NCBI RefSeq assembly: GCF_010093445.1
Contig: NZ_PDWW01000027.1
Span: 1-60,521 of the forward strand
Direction of reading: 5' to 3'
DNA length: 60,521 nt
From: Pseudoxanthomonas japonensis
GTDB taxonomy: Bacteria > Pseudomonadota > Gammaproteobacteria > Xanthomonadales > Xanthomonadaceae
The notes under the pieces were generated by a model. That model searched no databases. It was not told the DNA's origin and saw only the letters and a program-made list of their open reading frames with translations. A program made the position numbers and the translations under genes. Below, piece after piece: positions 53,762 through 60,521 of this stretch (position 1 is its first letter; each line of letters starts with the position of its first letter).

Positions 53762-54838
53762 ATGTCCGCTCACTTTTCTTCCGATGCGCCGGTCGTGCGT
53801 CACGACTGGCAGCGCGACGAGCTGCTGGCCCTGTTCGACCTGCCGTTCCCGGAGCTACTGCATCGCGCTTCGGCCGTGCATCGCGTTCATTTCGACCCGG
53901 CCGAGGTCCAGGTCTCGACCCTGCTGTCGGTGAAGACGGGCGGCTGCCCGGAAGACTGCGCCTACTGCCCGCAGGCGCAGCGTTACGACACCGGCGTGTC
54001 CGCGCAGAAGCTGATGGACGCTGACGAGGTGCTCGCGAAGGCCGCGCAGGCCAAGGCGGCGGGCGCATCGCGCTTCTGCATGGGCGCGGCGTGGCGGTCG
54101 CCGAAGGACCGCGACATCCCGAAGGTCGCCGAGATGATCCGCGGCGTGAAGGCGATGGGGCTGGAGACCTGCGCCACGCTGGGCATGCTGAGCGGCGAAC
54201 AGGCGCACGCGCTGAAGGACGCCGGGCTGGACTACTACAACCACAACCTCGACACCGCGCCGGACTTCTACGGCGACATCATCCACACCCGCCAGTACCA
54301 GGACCGCCTGGATACGCTGGAGCACGTCCGCGATGCCGGCATGAAGACCTGCTGCGGCGGCATCGTCGGCATGGGCGAATCGCGCGACCAGCGTGCCGGC
54401 CTGCTGCAGGCTTTGGCGAACCTGCCATCGCAGCCGGACTCGGTGCCGATCAACCGGCTGGTGCAGGTGGCGGGCACGCCGCTGCATGGCACGACCGAAC
54501 TGGACCCGTTCGAGTTCGTCCGCACCATCGCGGTCGCCCGCCTCGTGATGCCGGCCTCGATGGTGCGGCTGTCGGCCGGACGCGAGGCGATGAGCGACGA
54601 ACTGCAGGCGCTGTGCTTCCTGGCAGGTGCCAACTCGATCTTCTACGGCGAGAAGCTGCTGACCACCGGCAACCCGGACACCGGGCGCGACCAGGCCCTG
54701 TTCGCCCGCCTCGGGCTGCGGCCGATGGCGGTGCAGGTGGAAAACGTGCACGACCATCACAGAACCGATGCCCCGGGCAGCGGTACGGTGCATGCCGACA
54801 TCACCCGTTCCGAGCCGTCCTGCGGCCGGGCGGCATAA
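53762..54838 (+). CDS. bioB: biotin synthase
   Basis: 358 aa. Radical-SAM enzyme that inserts sulfur into dethiobiotin. Seen: [16 protein letters not shown] (CxxxCxxC for the 4Fe-4S cluster), [30 protein letters not shown] and [13 protein letters not shown] 53762 gives the normal N-terminus; longer frames cross the bioB-comF promoter region. Starts the bioB-bioF-bioH-bioC row. Confidence 0.97.
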   Translation: MSAHFSSDAPVVRHDWQRDELLALFDLPFPELLHRASAVHRVHFDPAEVQVSTLLSVKTGGCPEDCAYCPQAQRYDTGVSAQKLMDADEVLAKAAQAKAAGASRFCMGAAWRSPKDRDIPKVAEMIRGVKAMGLETCATLGMLSGEQAHALKDAGLDYYNHNLDTAPDFYGDIIHTRQYQDRLDTLEHVRDAGMKTCCGGIVGMGESRDQRAGLLQALANLPSQPDSVPINRLVQVAGTPLHGTTELDPFEFVRTIAVARLVMPASMVRLSAGREAMSDELQALCFLAGANSIFYGEKLLTTGNPDTGRDQALFARLGLRPMAVQVENVHDHHRTDAPGSGTVHADITRSEPSCGRAA

Positions 54839-54956
54839 GTCGGGGCAACAGGGGGCAGCATCGGACGACGCACGCTGGCGCGGTAACGCGGCCGGCGCGT
54901 CGTCGTCGACGGTCTCCCGCTGACTCCCGGCGCCTTCATCGCCAGGCCACGCCGAC

Positions 54957-56156
54957 ATGACCCGCACCGACCTGCACGACCGCATCCTCGCCCAGCGCCA
55001 GCAGCGCATCGCCTTGGGCCGGCAGCGCACGCGCCGCACCGTCACGCGTCGCGACGGTGTGCGCGTCGAGGTCAACGGCCGCTGGCTGACCGAATTCAGC
55101 AGCAACGACTACCTGGGGCTGGCGCAGCAGTTCGAAGTGACCAATGCGCTGCAGGACGCCGCCGCGCGCGAGGGTGCCGGCGCCGGTGCCTCGCACCTGG
55201 TCAGTGGCCATCACGCCTCGCACGAAGCGCTTGAGCGCGACATCGCTGACTGGCTGGGCTATCCGCGGGCGCTGCTGTTCGGCAGCGGCTTCCTCGCCAA
55301 CCTCGCCGTGCAGCAGGCGCTGCTCGAAGACGGCGACGTCTGCGTGCAGGACCGGCTCAACCACGCCAGCCTGCTCGACGCGACCCGCCTGGCCGGGGCG
55401 AAGCTGCGCCGCTATCCGCATCTCGACCCGGAAGGCGCGTTGCGCCAGCTGAAGCTGCAGCCGGAGGGTGCGGCGATGCTGGTCACCGACGGCGTCTTCA
55501 GCATGGACGGCGACACCGCGCCGTTGCGGTCGTTGAGCCTGGTGGCGCGCATGCAGCAGGCGCTGTTCTTCGTCGACGATGCGCATGGCGTCGGCGTGCG
55601 CGGCCCCGAAGGCCGTGGCAGCGTGGCGGAAGCGCGCATGGGCGTCGCGGACGTCCCGCTGCAGCTGGTCACGCTGGGCAAGGCATTGGGCGGTTACGGC
55701 GCCGTGGTGGTGGGCGAGGAGACGCTGATCCAGCACCTGACTGAAACCGCGCGCCCCTACATCTACACCACGGCGATGCCGCCCGCGCTGGCGGCGGCGA
55801 CACGCGTCGCGGTGAAGCATGCGCGCCGCGACCAGTGGCGCCGCGAGAAGCTGCAGTCGCTGGTCAACCGCTTCCGCGGCGGCGCGCAGCGGGCTGGCCT
55901 GCAATTGATGGCCTCGGATTCGCCGATCCAGCCGGTGCTGTGCGGCAGCGACGCCACCGCGCTCGCCCTGTCGGCCGCGCTCGACAGCGCGGGCTACCTG
56001 GTGCCGGCGATCCGCCCGCCGACCGTGCCGGATGGCAAGGCGCGCCTGCGCGTGACGCTGTCGGCGCTGCATTCGCTGCAGGACGTGGACGGGCTGGTGA
56101 CGACGCTGGCGCGCTCGTGGGATGCCGTGCAACGCGTGCACGGCGCCGTCGCCTGA
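54957..56156 (+). CDS. bioF: 8-amino-7-oxononanoate synthase
   Basis: 399 aa. PLP enzyme that condenses pimeloyl-ACP with L-alanine. Seen: [42 protein letters not shown], and the PLP lysine in [13 protein letters not shown]. 118 bp after bioB. Confidence 0.96.
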   Translation: MTRTDLHDRILAQRQQRIALGRQRTRRTVTRRDGVRVEVNGRWLTEFSSNDYLGLAQQFEVTNALQDAAAREGAGAGASHLVSGHHASHEALERDIADWLGYPRALLFGSGFLANLAVQQALLEDGDVCVQDRLNHASLLDATRLAGAKLRRYPHLDPEGALRQLKLQPEGAAMLVTDGVFSMDGDTAPLRSLSLVARMQQALFFVDDAHGVGVRGPEGRGSVAEARMGVADVPLQLVTLGKALGGYGAVVVGEETLIQHLTETARPYIYTTAMPPALAAATRVAVKHARRDQWRREKLQSLVNRFRGGAQRAGLQLMASDSPIQPVLCGSDATALALSAALDSAGYLVPAIRPPTVPDGKARLRVTLSALHSLQDVDGLVTTLARSWDAVQRVHGAVA

Positions 56157-56209
56157 CAGCACGCCCCTGCGTGGTCCCGCGTCGCGCGGGATCGGCGACA
56201 ATACGCGGC

Positions 56210-56986
56210 ATGCATATCGAAACCCTTGGCAGCGGCCCTTCGCTGGTGATGCTGCACGGTTGGGCCTTGCACGGTGGCGTGTTCGCCCCGCTGGTGCAGC
56301 GCCTGTCCGACCGCTACACGCTCCATCTCGTCGACCTGCCCGGGCATGGCCACAGTCGCGACAGTGAGGTCGCGCTGACGCTGGACGCCACCGTCGATGC
56401 CATTCTCGCGCACACACCACCCGCCGCGTGGCTGGGCTGGTCGCTGGGCGGGCTGTTCGCACTGCATGCGGCCGCGACGTCGCCGCAGGTGCGCGGGCTG
56501 GCGATGATCGCGGCCACGCCGCGCTTCGTGCGCGGCGACGGCTGGCCGCATGCCGTGCTCCCCCGTGTGTTCGCGCAATTCGGCAGCGATCTGAGCGGCG
56601 ACTACGGCGGCACCCTGGATCGCTTCCTGGCCCTGGACACGATGGGGTCCGAGCACGCACGCAGCGAATTGCGCACGCTGAAGCAGGATCTCTACGCACG
56701 CGGCGAACCGGCGCCAGCGGCGCTGCAGCGCGGGCTGCAACTGCTCGAACAGACCGACCTGCGGGAAACCCTGCCAGCGCTCTCCGTGCCCAGCCTGTGG
56801 CTCGGCGGCCGTCGCGATCTGCTGGTGCCATCGAAGGCGATGCGGGCGGCGGCGGAAGCGGCGCCCAACGCGCAGTTCGTCGAGATCGCCGGTGGTGGGC
56901 ATGCGCCGTTCCTCGGCCATGCCGACCTCGTGGCGGCGGACGTCGACCGCTTCCTGCAGGCGCTATCGCAGGATGTCGCGGCATGA
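56210..56986 (+). CDS. bioH: pimeloyl-ACP methyl ester carboxylesterase
   Basis: 258 aa alpha/beta hydrolase that frees pimeloyl-ACP from its methyl ester, ending the BioC-BioH route. Seen: MLHGWALHGGVF, DLPGHGHSRD, nucleophile elbow LGWSLGGLFAL, LGGRRDLLVP and the C-terminal His in IAGGGHAPFL. ATG 56210 is used; the open frame upstream is bioF shadow. Overlaps bioC by ATGA. Confidence 0.95.
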   Translation: MHIETLGSGPSLVMLHGWALHGGVFAPLVQRLSDRYTLHLVDLPGHGHSRDSEVALTLDATVDAILAHTPPAAWLGWSLGGLFALHAAATSPQVRGLAMIAATPRFVRGDGWPHAVLPRVFAQFGSDLSGDYGGTLDRFLALDTMGSEHARSELRTLKQDLYARGEPAPAALQRGLQLLEQTDLRETLPALSVPSLWLGGRRDLLVPSKAMRAAAEAAPNAQFVEIAGGGHAPFLGHADLVAADVDRFLQALSQDVAA

Positions 56987-57882
56987 GTACGTTCGACCAA
57001 CGCCACATCCGCCGCGCGTTCTCGCGTTCTGCCGCCGGCTACGACGCCGCGGCGGCGCTGCAGCACGAAGTCGAAAAGCGGTTGATGGAGTCGCTGGACT
57101 ACCTGACGTTGCGCCAGGGACAGGACGCGGTCGACCCGAAAGTCGTGCTCGATGTGGGCTGCGGCCCCGCGCACGCGGCCGCCGCCATGCGCAAGCGCTG
57201 GCCGAAGGCGCAGGTCATCGCGCTGGATCTCGCGTTGCCGATGTTGCGCGAGGCGAAGAAGCAGGCCGGCTGGTGGAAGCCGTTCCAGCGCGTCTGTGCG
57301 GACCTGCGTTCGCTACCGCTGGCAGAGGGCAGCGTCGACGTACTGTTCTGCAATCTCAGTCTGCAATGGGTCGACGACCTGCCGGCGGCGTTCAACGGTT
57401 TCCGTCGCGTGCTGAAGCCCGGCGGCCTGCTGGTGTGTTCGACCTTCGGCCCGGAGACCTTGCAGGAGCTTCGCGATGCGTTCGCGCACGCCGACGACAC
57501 CCCGCACGTCAGTCCGTTCCCGCCGATCGCGCAGTTCGGCGACGCGTTGATGCTGGCGGGCTTCCGCGATCCGGTGCTCGACCGAGACCGCTTCACGCTG
57601 ACCTACGACGACCTGCCCGCGCTGATGCGTGAACTGCGCGCGATGGGGGCAACCAATGCGTTGCAGCGTCGCCGACACACGCTGACCGGTCGCGCGCGCT
57701 TTGCCGCCGCTGCCGCGGCTTATGAGCCGCTTCGCCGGGCGGACGGCAAGCTGCCGAGCACGTGGGACGTCATCTACGCGCATGCCTGGGCGCCGCCGCC
57801 GGGCGCGCCGATCCGCGGTCAGGGCGAAGACATCGCGGCGGTGCCGCTGGCGAAGATCCCGATCCGACGACGCGGGGAGTAG
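56983..57882 (+). CDS. bioC: malonyl-ACP O-methyltransferase
   Basis: 299 aa. SAM methyltransferase that starts pimelate synthesis by methylating malonyl-ACP. Seen: RAFSRSAAGYDAAAALQHEV start, SAM motif VLDVGCGPAHAA, ALDLALPML, and FCNLSLQWVDDL. Coupled to bioH by a 4-bp overlap. bioA and bioD are not in this window. Confidence 0.95.
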   Translation: MSTFDQRHIRRAFSRSAAGYDAAAALQHEVEKRLMESLDYLTLRQGQDAVDPKVVLDVGCGPAHAAAAMRKRWPKAQVIALDLALPMLREAKKQAGWWKPFQRVCADLRSLPLAEGSVDVLFCNLSLQWVDDLPAAFNGFRRVLKPGGLLVCSTFGPETLQELRDAFAHADDTPHVSPFPPIAQFGDALMLAGFRDPVLDRDRFTLTYDDLPALMRELRAMGATNALQRRRHTLTGRARFAAAAAAYEPLRRADGKLPSTWDVIYAHAWAPPPGAPIRGQGEDIAAVPLAKIPIRRRGE

Positions 57883-57941
57883 ATTCAAAGCCTTGGGTTC
57901 GCCACATGGACTCGCTGCGGCTCGTTATGCCTGGCGAAGGC

Positions 57942-58379
57942 TCAAGCGCTATCGCGGCGCACCTGCCGGATCCAATCCTGCAGGTTGTAATAATTGGTGA
58001 CGCGCGCGATGCGGTCGTCGCGGATGTCGAAGAACGCGCCGCCAGGCAACACGTAGGTCTGCCCGTTCGCCGGCGGCAGGCCTTCGTCGGTGTTGAGGTA
58101 TTCGCCGTGCACCATGTACTCCGCGGCCGCATGCTGGCCGTCCTGGGTCACCAGCACCACGATGTCGCGCAGCTGTTCGCGGTAGCTGGCGTTCATGCGC
58201 CCGAGGAACGCCGCGAACGCCTCGCGCCCGGTTTCGCGCGCGCCCTGGTTGAGGTCGTGCGCCACGTCGTCGGTCAGCAGGGCCAGCATGCCTTCCCAGT
58301 CGCCGCGGTTGAACGCGGCGTAGTAGGTGAGGACGAGTTCGGTGGCGCGGTCCTGCCGGCGCGTGCCGTCGATCTTCAT
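57942..58379 (-). CDS. SnoaL-like (ketosteroid isomerase-related) protein
   Basis: 145 aa, ATG 58379. NTF2-like fold: LVLTYYAAFNRGDWEGMLALLTDDVAHDLNQGARETGREAFAAFLGRMNASYREQLRD, then a FFDIRDDRIARVTNYYNLQDWI end. This corresponds to the ketosteroid isomerase-related group of unknown substrate. Convergent with bioC; 46 bp after the YdcF-like gene on the same strand. Confidence 0.88.
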   Translation of the reverse strand: MKIDGTRRQDRATELVLTYYAAFNRGDWEGMLALLTDDVAHDLNQGARETGREAFAAFLGRMNASYREQLRDIVVLVTQDGQHAAAEYMVHGEYLNTDEGLPPANGQTYVLPGGAFFDIRDDRIARVTNYYNLQDWIRQVRRDSA

Positions 58380-58425
58380 GCGGATTCCCGTGGGGTGAGC
58401 GACGTCGCGATGATACGCCACGCAT

Positions 58426-59034
58426 TCATCGCGGAAGCCGGTCGCGGTGGAAGAAATAGACTTCCTGCAGCAGGAAACGCCAGCGCGTGGCGAAACTGCG
58501 GAAGCGGCTGGTCGGCGTGGGCGATCCGACCGAACGGATGCCGAGGTCGCGGCTGATCCGCAGCGCGCGCGCCATGTGCAACGGGTCGCTGACGATGATG
58601 ACGCTGTGCAGCTTGTGCTGCTGCATCAGCACGCGCGCCTGGCGCAGGTTGTCGTGCGTGTTGCGCGACAGCGACTCGATCAGGATCGCCTTGTCCGGCA
58701 CGCCCTGGCGCAGTGCGTAGCGGCGCGCGACCTGCGACTCGGAAAAGCGTGCACCGGTGCCGCCATAGCCGCCGGTGAAGATCAGCGTCGGCGCCAGGCC
58801 GCGCTTGTACAGGTCGATGCCATGGCGAATGCGTTCCTCGAACACCGGCGACGGCTTGGCATCGTAGGCGGCGGCGCCCAGGACGATGATCGCGTCGGCG
58901 GGTGTGGCGTCGTCGCGCTGGCCGACCCAGATGATGTAGGCGGCCACGCCGGCCAGCCAGATCAGCGCCAGCATCACCAGACGGAACGCCCATCCGATGA
59001 CGCCGCGCTTCGATTTCTTCCTGCGCGTGCTCAT
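58426..59034 (-). CDS. YdcF/DUF218-family membrane protein
   Basis: 202 aa, ATG 59034. Basic N-terminus and one membrane helix (residues 16-38), then the DUF218 domain: ADAIIVLGAAAYDAKPSPVFEERIRHGIDLYKRGLAPTLIFTGG, SLSRNTHDNLRQA and VSDPLHMARA. DUF218 proteins act in envelope polysaccharide or lipid metabolism; the substrate is unknown. Overlaps the dehydratase stop by 4 bp. Confidence 0.9.
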   Translation of the reverse strand: MSTRRKKSKRGVIGWAFRLVMLALIWLAGVAAYIIWVGQRDDATPADAIIVLGAAAYDAKPSPVFEERIRHGIDLYKRGLAPTLIFTGGYGGTGARFSESQVARRYALRQGVPDKAILIESLSRNTHDNLRQARVLMQQHKLHSVIIVSDPLHMARALRISRDLGIRSVGSPTPTSRFRSFATRWRFLLQEVYFFHRDRLPR

Positions 59035-59993
59035 GCGGCGCGGCCCCACGGCAGCGCATCGATATCGACATTGCCCCCGGACAGCACGATGCCGACCCGC
59101 TGTCCGGCAAAACGCTCGCGCTGCTGCAGGACGGCGGCCAGCGCGATGGCGGAGGAGGGTTCCACCAGCAGCTTGAGGCACTCCCAGATCAGGCGCATCG
59201 CGGCGAGTGTTCCGCTGTCACGCACGGTGACCACCTCCACCTGGTGCGCACGCAGCAGGGCGAAGTTGGGCTCGCCGAGCGTGCCGCGCAGGCCGTCGCA
59301 GACGGTATCGGGTACGAAATCGATGCGGCGCTCGCCAGCGGCCAGCGACACGGCCGTATCGGCTGCACCCTCAGGCTCGGCCCCCATCACATGGCAACCC
59401 GGCGCCGTTGCCGCGGCGGCGATCGCGGTGCCCGCCAGCAGCCCGCCGCCGCCGACCGGGGCCACGAGGACCTCCAGTGGCCCGTGCCCATTGAGCAGTT
59501 CCAGTGCGGCCGTGCCCTGGCCGGCGATCACATGCGGGTGGGTGTACGGGTGGATCAGGGTGGCACCGGTGGCGGCCTGCACGCGGGCGGCGGTGGCCTC
59601 GCGGGCGTCGATGGTCGCCGCACACGTGTGCAGGTGCGCGCCGTAGCGGGCGATGTTCGCGAGTTTCGCGGCGTTCGCGCCCTCCGGCACCACCACATGG
59701 CAGGCGATGCCGCGGGTGCGCGCCGCCAGCGCCAGCGCCGCGCCGTGGTTGCCCGACGAATGCGTCACCACGCCACGTGCCGCCGAGGCGTCGTCCAGTG
59801 CCCAGACCGCATTGCAGGCCCCGCGGAACTTGAACGCGCCGGTCCGCTGCAGCGGCTCGGCCTTGAAGTGCAGTTCGCAGCCGGCCAGCGCGTCCAGGGC
59901 GCGGGAACGCAGGACGGGCGTGGCATGGGCATGGGGGGCGATACGGGCGGCGGCGGCGAGGACGTCGTCGAAGGTGGGCAGGGGCATCGGCAT
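59031..59993 (-). CDS. threonine/serine dehydratase (PLP fold type II)
   Basis: 320 aa. PLP lysine in RTGAFKFRGACNAV, phosphate-binding asparagine loop HSSGNHGAALAL, glycine loop APVGGGGLLAGTA and a C-terminal VLSGGNVDIDAL. No ACT domain, so it is the short catabolic or serine-racemase-like type and not biosynthetic IlvA. Coupled to the YdcF-like gene. Confidence 0.92.
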   Translation of the reverse strand: MPMPLPTFDDVLAAAARIAPHAHATPVLRSRALDALAGCELHFKAEPLQRTGAFKFRGACNAVWALDDASAARGVVTHSSGNHGAALALAARTRGIACHVVVPEGANAAKLANIARYGAHLHTCAATIDAREATAARVQAATGATLIHPYTHPHVIAGQGTAALELLNGHGPLEVLVAPVGGGGLLAGTAIAAAATAPGCHVMGAEPEGAADTAVSLAAGERRIDFVPDTVCDGLRGTLGEPNFALLRAHQVEVVTVRDSGTLAAMRLIWECLKLLVEPSSAIALAAVLQQRERFAGQRVGIVLSGGNVDIDALPWGRAA

Positions 59994-60130
59994 GCGGAAA
60001 GGTTAGCGCATCGACCCCCGCTGAACCTCCGCCAGCGCACGCGCGGCGCATGCCGCGATGCCGGCGGGGTTAAGCACGGATTCAATGCCCCGGGCCGATC
60101 CTGCCCCTGCACAGTAACGGGGGTTCCGCC

Positions 60131-60391
60131 ATGAAGCGCTCATCTCTTTTGACCATCGCCTTCGCCAGCCTGGCGCTGGGCGGCTGTGCGACCTACGACT
60201 ACGTCGGCGATACCGCACCCGGCGGCTACTACCATGGCCGGCCGAGCACGCAGTACTACGACCAGTACGGCGGCTACTACGGTGGCAGCGTCTATGGCAG
60301 CTATGGCCACGGCTACGGCGGTCCCTATCGTTACGGCAGCTACTACGGTTATCCGTACTACGGCTATTACGGGTCGCACTACCCGCCTTAA
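60131..60391 (+). CDS. Tyr/Gly-rich lipoprotein, cut by the contig end
   Basis: 86 aa as read. Lipoprotein signal with lipobox LALGGC (Cys 19), then a Tyr/Gly/Ser-rich repeat (YYGGSVYGSYGHGYGGPYR, YGYPYYGYYGSHYPP). Such short YG-rich lipoproteins are common Xanthomonadaceae unknowns. The stop TAA ends at 60391, exactly where adapter sequence begins; the adapter's first base is normally C, so TAA may be a misread TAC and the real gene may continue. Confidence 0.75.
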   Translation: MKRSSLLTIAFASLALGGCATYDYVGDTAPGGYYHGRPSTQYYDQYGGYYGGSVYGSYGHGYGGPYRYGSYYGYPYYGYYGSHYPP

Positions 60392-60521
60392 TGTCTCTTA
60401 TAAACATCTTACGCTGCCGGCGAAGAGGGTAGTGTATATTATGGGGGTGGGGGGCTCTATAAAAAAAAAAAGAAGAGACAGTAAGACAATAGAAGAATGT
60501 GATCACAGCAGTATACTATAA
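60391..60521. other. sequencing adapter and low-quality sequence, not genomic
   Basis: 60392-60423 matches the Nextera mosaic end plus read-2 adapter with about three mismatches (TGTCTCTTATA-A-ACATCT... then ACGCTGCCGGCGA). What follows is index-like and homopolymer noise (poly-G, an 11-A run at 60471). Confidence 0.9.

Overview
The window is high-GC gammaproteobacterial DNA, most likely Xanthomonadaceae/Lysobacteraceae (Pseudoxanthomonas-, Stenotrophomonas- or Lysobacter-like). Evidence: strong GC bias in codon use at both ends, a bioB-bioF-bioH-bioC cluster beside comF, long DUF11 surface proteins, and short or absent leaders before several start codons. The genus is not settled. The right-hand end is a contig end: from about 60392 the bases match a slightly mutated Nextera transposase adapter, so they are not genomic.

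Left core (1-14.5 kb): zwf and a divergent HutC-type GntR regulator share an intergenic region with the same direct-repeat motif on each strand. A two-gene unit follows: a 1691-aa secreted DUF11 protein ending in OmpA-like domains, and a 1238-aa outer-membrane beta-barrel-like protein. A membrane-bound Ser/Thr kinase with a TPR-like C-terminus is transcribed toward it.

Island (about 14.5-50.1 kb): this stretch has visibly lower GC and is bounded by the two halves of a broken tRNA-Arg(CCG) gene. The 3' half is at 14487-14536 and the 5' half at 50066-50107; they share a 17-bp core at the anticodon arm. A complete tRNA-Arg(CCG) with a compensated acceptor pair sits just inside the right end and presumably replaces the lost host gene. 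From left to right the island holds: a 1712-aa protein with two tyrosine-recombinase-like domains and a small partner; an integron cassette array without an integrase (four attC sites, about five cassettes); EcsC/TerB-like and LprI-like proteins; a single-chain GmrSD-type DUF262/DUF1524 enzyme; a leftward run of hypothetical, antitoxin-like and BPSL0761-family genes; an integrase/excisionase/Xre module; a defence operon; a three-gene unit with an HTH-membrane protein and a TIGR04255 protein; a candidate small RNA; and a 310-aa unknown.

The defence operon (34.1-45.6 kb) is the most interesting part: vsr diverges from a C5-cytosine methyltransferase, which is followed in tight order by an ankyrin-repeat/sigma-70 fusion, a MORC-type GHKL ATPase, a Z1-domain ATPase, a DUF4420 PD-(D/E)XK protein and an AIPR protein. 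The MORC/Z1/DUF4420/AIPR/methylase core is a recognised restriction-like gene set. A sigma factor with near-housekeeping DNA-binding regions fused to ankyrin repeats and embedded in it suggests that the system also reprograms transcription.

Right core (50.2-60.4 kb): ubiA, a second DUF11-type secreted protein, comF, the biotin genes bioB-bioF-bioH-bioC, then a leftward group (serine/threonine dehydratase, YdcF-like membrane protein, SnoaL-like protein) and a Tyr/Gly-rich lipoprotein cut at the contig end.
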